Position numbers and translations under genes: made by a program. Shown here piece by piece: positions 31,346-41,887 of a stretch of 64,000 nucleotides of DNA. Location: NCBI GenBank assembly GCA_951799405.1, contig OX637345.1, positions 372,001 through 436,000 of the forward strand, in the 5' to 3' direction. The stretch is from Agapetus fuscipes. Lineage: Eukaryota; Arthropoda; Insecta; Trichoptera; Glossosomatidae. Under the pieces are notes generated by a model, which was given only the letters and a program-made list of their open reading frames with translations, made no database searches and had not been told where the DNA came from. The first letter of the stretch is position 1. Each line of letters starts with the position of its first letter.

Positions 31346-31500
31346 CGCTTACATTCACTCTGCATATCACATTCATTTACAATTTCAGCAATCTGATTAA
31401 GTTATACATTTCTCAGTGCTTCGTTTCTTCATATTCTTTCCAAATTTCCTCTATATGTAAACACTTTGTCAGTCTTTCATTATTCATTCTTTCTAAATGC
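31346..31500 (-). pseudogene. LINE ORF2 C-terminal remnant (family F)
   Basis: Reverse-strand relative of 45440-45590: TTCCTCTATATGTAAACACT and TCTTTCATTATTCATTCTTT on the plus strand. It probably belongs to the same LINE as the adjoining family A copy. Confidence 0.55.
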
Positions 31501-32284
31501 CAAAAACGTACAAGCAAATGGTTTTCGTTAAAATCAAAGATTTTTTTTCTAAGGAATTCTGTGCGGGAAACTCCCTAGATTTCAGGGAATCTAGAGGTCT
31601 ATGGCACCTGTTGATTTACCGCAGATGTGTGGGTGTTGATGATGTGGTAGTTGATGTCCTGATCCTTTGTAGCAGGCCTGTTAGCTGCGCAGTGTTGTAT
31701 TGTGTGTTGTGGTGCCTTTGTTCTGAGACACTGAAAATATGGGGCAATTGATATCGATTTTGAATGGAACAAGGTTAAGGTTTTATTTTAAAGATTCAAA
31801 GGTAAACGACCAAGGCTGTTATATTAATTCCAATCGCATATAATCAAAGCCGGTAATGTAGCGCATTTTCCGTGAACACTATAAATATATAGGAACACTG
31901 GAAGTCATTTCCACATCACTTTCATACGTGTATCTCATTTAAAATTAACCTACATTGTCGTTTTTGATTCTCTACAAGACTGAACTCATTATTTTATTAG
32001 CAATTATTTTGCAGTCATTCGTTCATACGTGAATTATTTTTACAATAATTTTGGTAAACATAAATACTTCTGTAAATGCACGAGGTTAAGCTTGTATAGC
32101 GAAATCAAATAAAATCATAAAAAGTCAATAGACCTTTAGTACGAGCGCATTGCACGGCGCAGTACAGTAGATTTGCAATATTGCAAATCCAATAAAATAA
32201 ATGAGCTGACGCTGTATAAGAAAAAGTGACTAAAAGTACTGTGGAATGTATGATTTTATGTCTGTGTATGTTTGACTTGTATGT
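31501..32284. other. Unassigned sequence
   Basis: An 84-residue open frame at 31497-31751 has no recognisable domain. No other feature. Confidence 0.35.
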
Positions 32285-32527
32285 TTCTTGACTTATAGGT
32301 TGGTATGCGGCTGACCACCCATACTGTGGAAAATGGTTCACTTTGCCAATGTCACCCCTGTTTCAGGGAAGGTTGGCAGGAGTTGCAGGTTGTATGTTCA
32401 TTTGAGATTCGGGTTTTTATATTGTAGGTCCACACAACATGTTTAAGCAAGAACTTATAGGTACGTGTCTGCTTGTGTAAATGCATATAATGCGAATATT
32501 TAATGCGACATATATTTGCAACTTAGA
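32285..32527 (+). mobile_element. Family A repeat with lost tail
   Basis: Forward copy starting TTCTTGACTTATAGG and ending CAACTTAGA, directly followed by an LTR-like element. Confidence 0.8.
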
Positions 32528-32850
32528 TGTTTTCTTATGATTGCGTGACTGTGTGTTTTACTTCCTTGTGTGTGTGTCTATATGTATTTAAGTATTTGGA
32601 TAGTCGCACAAGTTTTTGCTTGAAGTTTTTGCTAGAGAAGATTCTGGCATGGTCTGGTGTATGCCAGAGTATCCCTTATTCACCTATAAATACAGATCGC
32701 AGTGCTTTGAAGGGGGATTAGTACCTAAGCTGCTGAGCGAGATAGTACAAAATATTAACTGTGAACAGAATGTGAGTCAATCAAATAAATTATGTAAAAT
32801 ATTTTAAATTTTAATAAATTGAACCCAAATAAATCGTTGCAATATTATTT
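32528..32850 (+). mobile_element. Solo LTR-like element
   Basis: It resembles 51483-51792: TATGATTGCGTG near the start, a TATA-like CTATAAATACAG at about 32685, GCAGTGCTTTGAAG, and AATAAATT before the end. It starts with TG. No TSD could be confirmed. Confidence 0.55.
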
Positions 32851-32872
32851 TCCTTCTCAATGCGTCTCACCT

Positions 32873-33208
32873 GCCTTGAAGGCTCAGGAACTCCCGCACC
32901 ACAATCCTCCAAGACTCTCTGCCTTGAAGGCTCAGGAACTCCCGCACCACAATCCTCCAAGACTCTCTGCCTTGAAGGCTCAGGAACTCCCGCACCACAA
33001 TCCTCCAAGACTCTCTGCCTTGAAGGCTCAGGAACTCCCGCACCACAATCCTCCAAGACTCTCTGCCTTGAAGGCTCAGGAACTCCCGCACCACAATCCT
33101 CCAAGACTCTCTGCCTTGAAGGCTCAGGAACTCCCGCACCACAATCCTCCAAGACTCTCTGCCTTGAAGGCTCAGGAACTCCCGCACCACAATCCTCCAA
33201 GACTCTCT
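32873..33208. repeat. 48 bp minisatellite, seven identical units
   Basis: The unit begins GCCTTGAAGGCTCAGGAACT and repeats at 32873, 32921 and so on to 33208 with no differences seen. On the reverse strand one unit encodes 16 residues, ESWRIVVREFLSLQGR, which continue in frame from the LINE ORF2 C-terminus at 33209-33405. The array is therefore an internal amplification of LINE coding sequence. Long open frames on both strands are by-products. Confidence 0.95.
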
Positions 33209-33407
33209 GTCTTGTGCTGCTTCCCTCCATGGTCCCCTCACTCCCAGGACTTCCGCATCGGCTTCGACGTTGTCTGCCCACAGCATCCTGGGATGTCTGA
33301 GTGATCTGACACCTGAGGAGGCACCATCCAAGACAGTTCTGATGATCCTGGAGTCCTCTGCACGTGCTACATGTCCGGCCCACTGGAGTCTTCTTGATTT
33401 CATTACT
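33209..33407 (-). pseudogene. LINE ORF2 C-terminal remnant
   Basis: The reverse strand reads SRRLQWAGHVARAEDSR, then PRMLWADNVEADAEVL and WREAAQDRESW, matching the C-terminal region of RTE-like insect LINEs. It runs in frame into the 48 bp array. Confidence 0.8.
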
Positions 33408-33650
33408 CGCTCCCCCAGTTCTTGTTTGCCGTGTAGACCAATTTTGTCAAGTATGACGAATCAAATTCTACACAATCTGAGCTAAGAAAAAATATAAAAC
33501 TCGATAATGTGAGAGATGTTTTAAATATTTTTTAAATCAATTTCCTGTTTTCATAAGACACATTAGTCCAGTACCTACACATGCAAACATTGCTCATGTA
33601 AAATTAGCTTAATGGTCTATACAGCAAACAAGAACTAAGGCAGCGTATGT
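33408..33650. mobile_element. MITE-like element G, copy 1
   Basis: Imperfect TIRs: CCAGTTCTTGTTTGCCGTG at the left, and at the right the reverse complement AGTTCTTGTTTGCTGTATAG. The interior is shared with 61754-62014 (TTCTACACAATCTGAGCTAA, GTTTTCATAAGACACATT). It abuts the LINE fragment. Confidence 0.65.
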
Positions 33651-34082
33651 ACTGACACCATGTTGGACTCTTAAAGTATGCACCTCAGCTAAGCATCGGT
33701 ACGGATGCGCCTTATTTTATCCCGCTCAGATACGTTCGAGAATGCAACAAAGTATTCTGTTTTAAAATACCTAGAGAGAATTCTCTTATTTCTGCGTCAG
33801 ACTCCAGGCTTCACATCCGTGCAACACAGTGTCTAAGTTAACTATTTAAAATTAGAATAATATCGTTGAATATTCTTTACTCTCCTCAAACAGGGTCTTG
33901 AAGTAAACAAAGCCAAATGACTCTCTTGAAAATTTTGAAATTTGTCACTCGGTCACTTTTTCATATACGATGTCGAAATACAGAAAAAATCATAAACAAG
34001 AATTAGAAAATGATAATTTGGAAACATTTGTTTTGTTTTTCGGTTGAGCGGTATTCCATAAATGAATGGTTGATTGAAAAAA
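33651..34082. other. Unassigned sequence
   Basis: No feature recognised. Confidence 0.4.
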
Positions 34083-34246
34083 GGCACTAAGTCGGAAGTA
34101 CCTTAGTGGTCCAACTGAGAAAATGTAATAAAATTTGTCCGATATTTGTTGCTATTCTAACCCAGATGCTACTCGTACCTATAAGGCTGGGTGAGCCTAT
34201 AGTGACCGGTCTTTGGTATAGGCAGATTAATTTTTCAACTACGAGA
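34083..34246 (-). mobile_element. SINE family C, diverged
   Basis: Reverse copy with GCTGGGTGAGCCTATAGTGA, CCGGTCTTTGGTATAGGC and TTTTTCAAC. Confidence 0.5.
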
Positions 34247-34566
34247 ACTGCTTACAAATGCTGCATGTGTACCTACTTACAAAAAAAAATCGAAATCTTA
34301 GATGAACATTAACCTTTTTTTAATTAACATAGCCCCAATTATTTCCGACTTTCCCTAAAACTGACATTTGCAAAGTGCATTTTTCACAGTATGGGTGATC
34401 AGCCTCATCATAACACAAAAACGCAACCAAGCCACACATATGGTGCAACTTAAAGAGTTTCGCATGTGGCGAGTGGAACCTATTTATTTTTACAGGTAAA
34501 GGGGTCGGCCTTACGCCAACTACTTAATTTGCCGTGGGTGGGCTCATACTAGCCTATAAGTCAAGA
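34247..34566 (-). mobile_element. Family A copy split by SINE B
   Basis: Diverged reverse copy (CTTACAAATGCTGCATGTG, CAGTATGGGTGATCAGCC). It is interrupted at about 34413 and resumes at CTAGCCTATAAGTCAAG (34549). Confidence 0.6.
34418..34547 (-). mobile_element. SINE family B fragment inserted in family A
   Basis: Reverse fragment: CGCAACCAAGCCACACATA, TATTTATTTTTACAGGTAAA, GGCCTTACGCCAACTACTT. Confidence 0.7.
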
Positions 34567-34989
34567 AATTCGTTTTTATTATTTGAATATTTGGTACTTA
34601 ATGCCTAATTCCAATCTATCATCCAGATGTATAATTTTAATGTTTATTCTCCGTTTGAAATATTTATTTATTTATTATTATGCAAGCCATTGCACGGGCC
34701 ATTACTTCCCACCACAAATCAGTCGGAACCGATGTCTATCAAGTTTCATTTTTGATTTTCGTACAATTTTTTTCCTTTTTAAATACAACAAAAAACAACC
34801 ACAGGTTGCATGCTAATTCCTTATAGTTTTATCGTAAAAAAGTAGCATTGGTGTGTGGGTAAACACAAAAGATTTATATTTTGTATTGTTTGTCACTGTG
34901 AAAATTCATATTGTTTAATTTATAATTTTTGAAGGAATTCAAAGAAAACACTGTTTATTTTCACTAAAATTTATTTAGAAAGATTAAAA

Positions 34990-35062
34990 TCTTTAAAACC
35001 AATTACAAACGCGTTTTCGACCTAGTAGGTCATCATCAGGTATGATTACAGGTATGGTAATC
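34990..35062 (-). ncRNA. Hammerhead ribozyme, minus strand
   Basis: Reverse-strand CUGAUGA (35039-35033), stem II GACCU/AGGUC with loop ACU, GAAA, and palindromic stem III AACGCGUU. Stem I is short (UAC/GUA), so the fold is weaker than at 12735. Confidence 0.6.
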
Positions 35063-35115
35063 ATACCTGATGATGACCTACTAGGTCGAAAACGCGTTTG
35101 TAATTTGTTTTAAAG
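35055..35115 (+). ncRNA. Hammerhead ribozyme, plus strand
   Basis: CUGAUGA is at 35067-35073, stem II GACCU/AGGUC at 35075-35087, GAAA at 35088-35091, stem III AACGCGUU at 35091-35098, and the predicted cleavage triplet UUU ends at 35099. Stem I is UAC (35064-35066) with GUA (35100-35102). Confidence 0.6.
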
Positions 35116-35117
35116 AT

Positions 35118-35557
35118 TTTAATAATAATAATAATAATCTATAATAATCTAAGTTGCAAGGGTATATTCATTTAAAGCTCTCAGATGCATGCCCACAAAC
35201 CAACAAGTGTAGTTCGCGCTTACAAATGCTGAATGCGTACCTACAAATAAAATCCAAACCTCAAATGAACATAAGCCCCACAACTTTTGCCGACCTTCCC
35301 TGTAACAGGGGTGACATTGGCAACGTGAACCATTTTTTACAGTATGGGTGGTCAGCCTCATACCAACCTATAAGTCAAGGAATACGAATAATAAATTACA
35401 TTTAAATATAAAAAAGAACAAAACCTTAAAAAGAAATCTATACAAAAAAAGTAAAAAATTTCCAATGCAAAAAATGTAGCAAATTAATTCACCAACATTA
35501 GAAATCTATATTGCAGATTAGCCGCCACTTCTTCCTGTCCTTGCATAATCTTTCTAA
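35118..35557 (-). mobile_element. LINE 3' end (family A plus UTR and ORF2 tail)
   Basis: Reverse copy inserted into the hammerhead element. Family A occupies 35136-35382 with a TTATAGA-type tail, followed by UTR. The right end, reversed, reads GCAAGGACAGGAAGAAGTGG, the end of the ORF2 coding region. Confidence 0.75.
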
Positions 35558-35683
35558 ATAAATTTTAGTGAAAATAAACAGTGTTTTCTTTGAATTCCTT
35601 CAAAAATTATAAATTAAACAAAAGATTCAGATGGAGCATCCGCGCTATTTTTTGTACTAAAAAAGAGTGCGCCCTAGGGCGTC

Positions 35684-35933
35684 ATCTAATCTAATCTTAG
35701 TTGCAAAATATATGTAACATTAAAGATTCATATTATATGCACTTTCACAAACAGACATGGACAAGTTCGCGCTTAAACATGCCGCATGTGGTCCTACAAT
35801 ATAAAAACCCGAATCTCACATGGACATACACCCAGCAACTCTTGCCGACCTTCCCTGAAAACAGGGGTGACATTGGCAAAGTGAACCAATTTCTACAGCA
35901 TGGGTGGTCAGCCGCATACCAACCTATAAGTCA
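35684..35933 (-). mobile_element. Family A repeat, full length
   Basis: Reverse copy with a TAATC tail at the left, ending at ATAAGTC at the right. Confidence 0.85.
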
Positions 35934-36006
35934 TCTTCATAAAAAAGTGGTTGTGCTGTAATCAGTTTGCAGGCAAACGTCTTGCTTATGTCTCTTTTAT
36001 CATGTC

Positions 36007-36236
36007 AGACCGGTCACCAAGGTCTATCCAGCCTTACAGCAGCTGAGTCTTGCTTGTGCAATTGGCGTTTTTCATAGTACGAAGTCCTTGTTTCGAGCCG
36101 CAGCATCCAAGGTCAAAATAGCCATGATCATCACAGATCTTCGATAGAAGTGGCACCAAAGTAATAGAAGAAGAATAGTGACGATCAAGCTCGCAGAGGG
36201 CGCTTGAGGTGTGATTCACTCAAAAGAAATCTTTAT
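36007..36236 (+). mobile_element. SINE family C split by a family E insertion
   Basis: GACCGGTCACCAAGGTC and CAGCCTTACAGCAGCTGAG precede the break; ACGATCAAGCTCGCAGAGGG and GTGTGATTCACT follow it. Confidence 0.7.
36085..36178 (+). mobile_element. LINE 3' end fragment with GAA tail (family E)
   Basis: Inserted in SINE C, with ATAGT on both sides as a probable short TSD. It ends AGAAGAAGAA and is shared with 59706-59835 reversed. Confidence 0.6.
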
Positions 36237-36239
36237 GGT

Positions 36240-36525
36240 CCTGTCGATAGCTCAGTTGGGGGAATGCTTGCGTTCTATGCCATGGATCTACGTTTAAATC
36301 CCCCCTGAGGCTGTAAGAAATGATCCCAAAATCAAAATACAGGTAAGGTGTACTTTACCTTATCAAAAAAATGAGAACCTTGAGAGCTGGGAAACTGGGA
36401 AGTTGGGAAGTGAAGTGGTACCTTACTGGTAAAATAAATAGGTTCAACACGCCACATGCGACTCTTTAATATTAAATGAAACAACGCTGTAAGAAGTTGC
36501 ACTCGTTGTGCAGCTTAGGAGCGTT
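36240..36525 (+). mobile_element. SINE family B, near full length
   Basis: It has the best preserved 5' head, TGTCGATAGCTCAGTTGG. The B box is mutated (GTTTAAATCCCC). The body ends TGTGCAGCTTAGGAGCG. Confidence 0.75.
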
Positions 36526-38079
36526 TTAATATGCTGCAATTACAATTTATAAGAACACATATTTAAGCATACCTGTGTCCCCACCTGCTCTCCTCGGCGC
36601 GCGCATCAAATTATTTTTTTCTCGCTTTTATTATAAAACATTCGCCAGCCTTCCCGTTGCTCAGTGGGAAGTGGACAGGACCGCATTAAGCCCGTCGGGG
36701 GCCCTGGTGTGAAGAAAAACGTGGGGCCCCATTCCCTGTTTGTGTACTTTTTGAAAACCACAGTGAACCTGAGTAGTAACGTTTTAAGTGAAGCTTAAAC
36801 GTATGCCGTCTATTGGACAGTGTAATTTTCATACAAATTTGCAATGTTTCAATCCGCTGTTAACAATCTATGATCTAAGTGGCAAAGATATATTAACATT
36901 AAGACTGAAGGGCTATTCGGGATCTCAAAGGCGAGGCCGAAGGCGACTGATACCGATTCGTTGCCGAATGAAAGGTGAATTGTGATTCTCGTTGTAAATT
37001 TGGCTGAAGGCTATTTCTTATAAAGGTGAGGAATCTCCCGGAACTGTCAAAATATAGCGCGGCCGATTTACCCCGCCGTACAGCGAAGGACAGAAATTGT
37101 CAGTAGATTATTACAAATATATGACTTATTTTCTTTAATGACCTAAATAAATGTATTCGCAAACTCATTCCTTATGTTTATTTGTGACCCACGTGACATT
37201 ATTATAGGAAATTATGACGTAGAATAGGAATTACGATCTTACGAAAATTGGCATTCTGAACGGCATAATATGCGCGTCGCTAAGTACGTCATGCAGATAA
37301 TTATTATGCTTTTGACAACAATAAATTTGCACTAAGAAATTGCGTTATTTTTTCACAGTTTCATCTTCATTTGTGATAAATTGTAAACATAATTATTTAC
37401 AAGTGATTTTCAATGATTATAACGCTCAATTTACAAAGATTTAAGCATAGATTTAATTGTCAAATGTCAGTTGACAGCAGACGTGAAGTTAGCCTGATTT
37501 GCCAGCCTGCTATGCGAGAGCTGTGAACTATGAGAATTGCCCCCAAAGTCCAAGGAAAAATAATTTCACATAAAATGTTATTTATAATCATTTCCTAATT
37601 TTAACATATTTGAAATAAACAAATCACCTTAAATTTTTTAATTAAAATAAATTGGGCTAGTTTTAACAAGTTGAAGGAGTAAAAGTACAATATAAACAAT
37701 AGTTTTCACCAAACATTGTATTGTTCAGAACTGAGTTTTTTATTACATTGTAATGTAGTTTTATGTATTTTCATTCCGTTGTTTCGTACTTATTTGCACT
37801 TATTATTGTTTTACTACTTTTTGATGAAGTTTTAGTAATTTTTTTTAATATATGGGGAAATTTACCCTTTGGGCTGGCACCTGTCGGACGATTATCACAT
37901 CGATCATCCGTCAGTCTGGCCAATCGAGAAAAAACATACAAAACCCATTGCTGTCCCTTGTAAGGATAGTCGGAAGGTCGGTAGGAACGAGAATCGCAAA
38001 ACGGCAAAGGAACTCTTTCGCAAGGGCTATTAATCTCCACCGGCAACTAATATCTTTAGTGCAACCGAACATCGAGAAT
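36526..38079. other. Unassigned, 1.5 kb
   Basis: A small family A tail fragment is at 36868-36905 (ATGATCTAAGTGGCAAAG). The rest has no recognisable gene; frames up to 91 residues lack domains. Confidence 0.4.
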
Positions 38080-38275
38080 TGCACTTCAGATGTATCTCCA
38101 CAAGCAAACACATATTAGATAGCGCTTACACATACCGCAAGTGAACTAAAAACATAAAAACTTAAATCTCAAATGGACATAAGCACTGCTACATCTGCCG
38201 ACCTTCCCTAAATCAGGTGTGACGTTGGCATAGTGAACAAAATTTTTACAATAAGGGTAGTCAGCCAGACTCAGC
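38080..38275 (-). mobile_element. Family A repeat, diverged
   Basis: Reverse copy: GCTTACACATACCGCAAGTG, CTGCCGACCTTCCCTAAATC, GTGACGTTGGCATAGTGAAC. Confidence 0.65.
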
Positions 38276-38349
38276 CTCACGCTACCTCCAAGTCTAGGAC
38301 TAAGGTCGGTCAAATATATTATATACTGAGAAAGGGATAAATGTTTAAA

Positions 38350-38445
38350 GTGGTCCGTAGTATAGTGGTAGAGTACATTGGAAGGTAATTAGTTCGATTT
38401 CCGGCGGAGCGCAAAAAATACATTATTTCAATCAAATTGCAAATT
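38350..38445 (+). mobile_element. SINE family C head fragment
   Basis: tRNA-like GGTCCGTAGTATAGTGGTAG and a B-box-like AGTTCGATTTCCGGCGG. The body is lost. Confidence 0.6.
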
Positions 38446-39012
38446 TATTTATTTTACACAGTACCGATTACTTTTTCTGGCTTTACCTATATCGACTTCA
38501 CGTCACAATGATTCAAGCGTCTCTGGCCTCCACATTATTTCGGCTCAAATATATAGATGCGAAAGGGACGATTCTTGCTTATTCTAGATTATTCTATAGG
38601 GGACTACACCAGAACAGTCTGCTATCACCTATTTAATCATTATACAAAAGAGGTCTATAAAAAATTGAGCGGACTCTTTTAAAAATATTTTTTTCAGAAA
38701 TTAAAATTACTTCTACTAAAAACTACTATTTTACGGAAAAAAATTTTTTTTTTGTTAATATTGAAAGAAGTTACATGATATTATAAGTGCATTTAAAGCT
38801 GCTTGTCAAACACATATGTGAATGGTATTTTTTTGCAGCATATATACAAAAAATAATTTGCCATAGATCAGAAATGTGTTTAATCTGCTGTGATGGCGTT
38901 AATTTTGAAAATCGAAACTCCAAGACGACCACGAAGGACAATATAATTAAGGATATTGTTTACTTTTTGAGTCTTTCGGGTCTCCTTGGACTCTTAACCC
39001 TGGTAAGGTCAC
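38446..39012. other. Unassigned sequence
   Basis: A 90-residue open frame at 38787-39059 runs into the Harbinger TIR and has no domain. No other feature. Confidence 0.35.
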
Positions 39013-39015
39013 TTA

Positions 39016-39805
39016 AGCAGGGTTTACATTATATCACTTTTGAGGTACATCCAAAGTGAATCACTCAGAGTGAAATCATCCAGGGTGATCATCCTCGTTT
39101 ACATATTTTCTACAGTTTGCTGGTTTCACCTCTCGTGCACAGTGTTCGTGTCTGTGAAAAGTGATGTCTCGTTCAAGAAGAAATCAAAAAATTATACGCA
39201 GAGGCATTGCCTTAATTTCACGTGGACTGCTGCATGAATTGAATGCTATTATATCACGTAAACGTGTTCAAAGACGTTGGTGGGTGAAGCCATGGGTTTC
39301 AAGGAGGACAAATCTGGGAGCTTCGTCAACCCTGTTAAGAGAATGGGCAGAGGAAAATCCTGAGGTGTATAGAAATCATTTAAGAATGAACGAGGAGCAA
39401 TTCGCATATCTCTAGACAAAGTAACAAGCACTCATACCGCTGGTAAGTTTCTAGAAATAGTTCCATGTGTTTATCTTGCCACTTGAATGACATTACCACG
39501 ATGATAGGTATGCACAATATTTAAATCAAATAAAACTACCAAAACCCAAAACAATCAACTGGTGTTTGTGAAGTGAACAAACGTAATAAACAAAGTGTTT
39601 ACATTTGTCATTGGGCCCTCACTCTCGATGAATCATCGCTTCGAGGAACGACTCTTTCATCAAAAGTAGGACGGGGGTCGAAATATTTCATCCTTCATCT
39701 TAAGTGTACACTTTGGATGAAATCACAATGAAAGGCAATTTACACTTGTCACTTTCGATGATTCCTCCAAGATGATCATCAAAAGTGACAAATGTAAATG
39801 GGCCT
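39016..39805 (+). mobile_element. PIF/Harbinger deletion derivative, TTA TSD
   Basis: The ends read AGCAGGGTTTACATT and, reversed, AGGCCCATTTACATT, with TTA at 39013-39015 and 39806-39808. A 3 bp TWA-type TSD is characteristic of PIF/Harbinger. The element keeps the start of a HARBI1-like transposase gene and has lost the catalytic DDE part. Subterminal GATGATCATC-like repeats occur at both ends. Confidence 0.85.
39164..39415 (+). pseudogene. HARBI1-like transposase, N-terminal remnant
   Basis: The first ATG opens an 83-residue frame, MSRSRRNQKIIRRG through RWWVKPWVSRR, LGASSTLLREW and NHLRMNEEQFAYL-stop. The RRWWV-P-W and LGA-TLL-EL patterns, followed by F-hydrophobic residues, are typical of the start of HARBI1/ALP1-like nucleases. 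A one-base shift after FAYL would read on as LDKVTSTH, so a frameshift ended the frame. The DDE catalytic domain, normally a further 250 or more residues, is missing. Confidence 0.75.
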
Positions 39806-40098
39806 TTAGCTATAACCGCCCTAGATCCAGGCCTGGCAGTGGGCGCCTAATAGCAGAGGGCTCGCACTGAAAGGACCCATGGGAGCGGCAACACACAAAG
39901 AGATTATTATTAGACAGGTGTAAGTCGCAGAGGAAACCAGGCAAGGTAACGCGGAGAACACACTCATCATCTATTGATTTCATTCGATGCAGTATTGGGT
40001 CGAGTAGAACCATAGCCGGCAATCTCAGATCTATTCTAAAACGAGATAAATGCATGGAGACACAAGAAATCATTGTCTATGGTTCCATGCGGCACAGT

Positions 40099-40368
40099 GA
40101 CAAAACAACACATGACATAACATCATATAACAGAACATCACGTGACAGCACTTCACGTGACAGAACATCACGTGACAGAACATCACGTAATAGAACATCA
40201 CGTGATAGAACATCACGTGACAGAACATCACGTGAGAGAACATCACGTGACAACACTTCACGTGACAGAACATCACGTGACAGAACATCACGTGGCAGAA
40301 CATCACGTGACAGAACATCACGTGACAGCACTTCACGTGACAGAACATCACGTGACAGAACATCACAA
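40099..40368. repeat. 15 bp minisatellite, 18 units, E-box core
   Basis: Units of the form GACAGAACATCACGT run in exact 15 bp register from 40099 to 40368. Most junctions form CACGTGAC, giving about a dozen CACGTG palindromes at 15 bp intervals. Related decayed arrays lie at 61255-61420, 61630-61752 and 62015-62090. Open frames on both strands result from the period being a multiple of three. Confidence 0.9.
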
Positions 40369-40394
40369 CGCTGACTGTCGTTACATGCAACTGG

Positions 40395-40600
40395 CCAGGC
40401 AATATAACTTGGTGAATTGCATTAAACGCAACTAAGCTACGCATATAGTGTAACTTCTTGCCGCGTTATCCCCGAAGGGGTCGCATGTGGCGAGTTGAAC
40501 CTATTTATTTTTACAGGTAAGGGGGCCGGCCTTACGCCAACCACTTCAATTGAAGTGGTGTATTCCTCTACACAAATCTATTTAAAAAAAAACTACATAT
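40395..40600 (+). mobile_element. SINE family D fragment split by SINE B
   Basis: GGCCAGGCAATATAACTTGG and GGTGAATTGCATT precede the break; TATTCCTCTACACAAATCTA with an A-rich end follows it. Confidence 0.65.
40428..40558 (-). mobile_element. SINE family B fragment inside SINE D
   Basis: Reverse fragment: CGCAACTAAGCTACGCATA, CCCGAAGGGGTCGCATGTGG, CACTTCAATTGAAGTGG. Confidence 0.75.
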
Positions 40601-40605
40601 TCCTT

Positions 40606-40854
40606 AATCTATTATCTAAGTTGCAAAGATATATTAACATTCACAACTCATATCAAATGCATGCCCAAAAACAGACACGTGTAAGTTCGCACTTACAAAT
40701 GCTGAATGTGTAATTACAAATTAAAAATCCAAACCTCAAATGAGCATAAACCCTGCAACTTTTGTCGAACTTTACTGAAACAGGGGTGACATTGGCAAAG
40801 TGAACCATTTTTTTATAGCGTGGGTGGTCAGCCTGATACCAACCTATAAGTCAA
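40606..40854 (-). mobile_element. Family A repeat, full length
   Basis: Reverse copy from AATCTATTATCTAAGTTGC to CCAACCTATAAGTCAA. Confidence 0.85.
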
Positions 40855-41165
40855 ATCAAAGATATTTGTAACAATAAAAACATTTATTCGGAATCCCATC
40901 TCCATAAATATTTCATTAGCATGACAGTGGGCAGGTCTGCTCCCCAGCTCATCGCTCCACAGTCGCAAACTTAACTAACCCTGGTACAACACAAGAATGT
41001 AGATTAGTTCTGCTATTGTTTATGCTGTAGAAACGGGAATTTCTAATCAGCAGATGGAGGGTTATGGTGAGACGCTCGTAACGCTGACCAACCCTTGAAA
41101 TTTGTGTTTAACCTGTCTGTGACCGAAAGGGGTCAAAAAAAGTAGGTAGCAATAGTAATTATTAG
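40855..41165. other. Unassigned sequence
   Basis: No feature recognised. Confidence 0.4.
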
Positions 41166-41365
41166 ATTTAAGTTTCGTTTAATTACGGTCGTTTGACATA
41201 TTTCCATTTACAATTATAATAACTACACAATTAATTTTCTAGATAGATATTAGATGAACCGTTACAAGAGAACTTACATTATTCTCGGCGTTTTGTTGGC
41301 GACGTAACCAACTTCTTCAAGAGACGCGCTCTCTCTGTATGACGACTGAAAATGAACTGAGGTAC
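41166..41365 (-). mobile_element. Decayed relative of the hammerhead element at 43598
   Basis: The reverse strand aligns with 43861-43960 (TCAGTTCAT, then CATACAGAGAGAG, then AATGTAAGTTCTCT). The plus strand shares TTACGGTCGTTTGACAT with 43582. No TSD is found. Confidence 0.55.
41263..41330 (-). ncRNA. Inactivated hammerhead ribozyme
   Basis: Compared with 43896-43946, the core C3 is U (UUGAAGA), G12 is A (AAAA for GAAA) and the cleavage triplet is GCC for GUC. Stem II is nevertheless kept as GUUGGU/GCCAAC through paired changes. It is predicted to be inactive. Confidence 0.55.
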
Positions 41366-41887
41366 TAAAGTAGTTAACCTGGCTCAAGACTGGGCAGAGG
41401 TGACCATTAGCCCTCAGTCAGTCCTCGCGACACCCATACATATTGACGTATGTACACCCATAACTTACTGCGCTCAGCGCGGATGGCAACTCGTTCGATA
41501 CACGTCAATGAAGGGCTCCCGTCAGGCACATTAGCTTCAGTAACCTCGACGTTCTGGGGAGGGTGGGACTTCTTAGAGTCATGCGTTAGCCCCTGATTTG
41601 AGGATCCTCTTTTTCCTTTCTTGAGCAGAGTAACTTTAGCTGATTAACTTCAACGGGAAGGCCTTCCGCCGCCAAAAAAACATTGCAAGTGAAGTATCAC
41701 CAAGTGAAGCGACTCCGCATGAGTTGTATGAACTTGGTGGGTGGAGGTGGGTAAAGTGCCTTAACCTCCTTAGCGCGTTGTCTTCATAAAAATTGTATTC
41801 ACTTAAAAGTTTTTATTTTCAAACTAGCCTAAAGTCAATTTGCGTTCAACTCTGATTTCAGGTTCAACCGATCTAATGAATAAGGCT
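41366..41887. other. Unassigned sequence
   Basis: No supported gene or repeat. A locally GC-richer stretch lies at 41400-41560. Confidence 0.35.

Larger units (their letters stand above)
34875..35617 (-). mobile_element. Palindromic hammerhead element, split by a LINE end
   Basis: Flanked by the 10 bp direct repeat ACAAAAGATT (34865-34874 and 35618-35627). An asymmetric tail of about 38 bp at the left is followed by a palindrome whose outer arms (34913-34980 and 35558-35617) are perfectly matched. A family A-type LINE end is inserted at about 35118-35557. Both inner arms contain a hammerhead. The architecture equals 12641-12884. Confidence 0.7.

Noticed and set aside
32811..33403. Open frames of 146-190 residues on both strands
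   Set aside because: By-product of the 48 bp array; only the reverse frame next to it has meaning, as a LINE remnant.
36085..36178. Independent family inside SINE C as part of that SINE
   Set aside because: Other SINE C copies lack it and ATAGT flanks it, so it is a separate insertion.
38787..39059. 90-residue open frame with a hydrophobic C-terminal part
   Set aside because: It runs into the Harbinger terminal repeat and shows no similarity I recognise.
40099..40368. Possible CRISPR array
   Set aside because: Units are contiguous 15-mers without spacers, and the genome is eukaryotic.
40054..40444. Open frames of 84-124 residues with histidine- and serine/arginine-rich repeats
   Set aside because: By-product of the 15 bp minisatellite.
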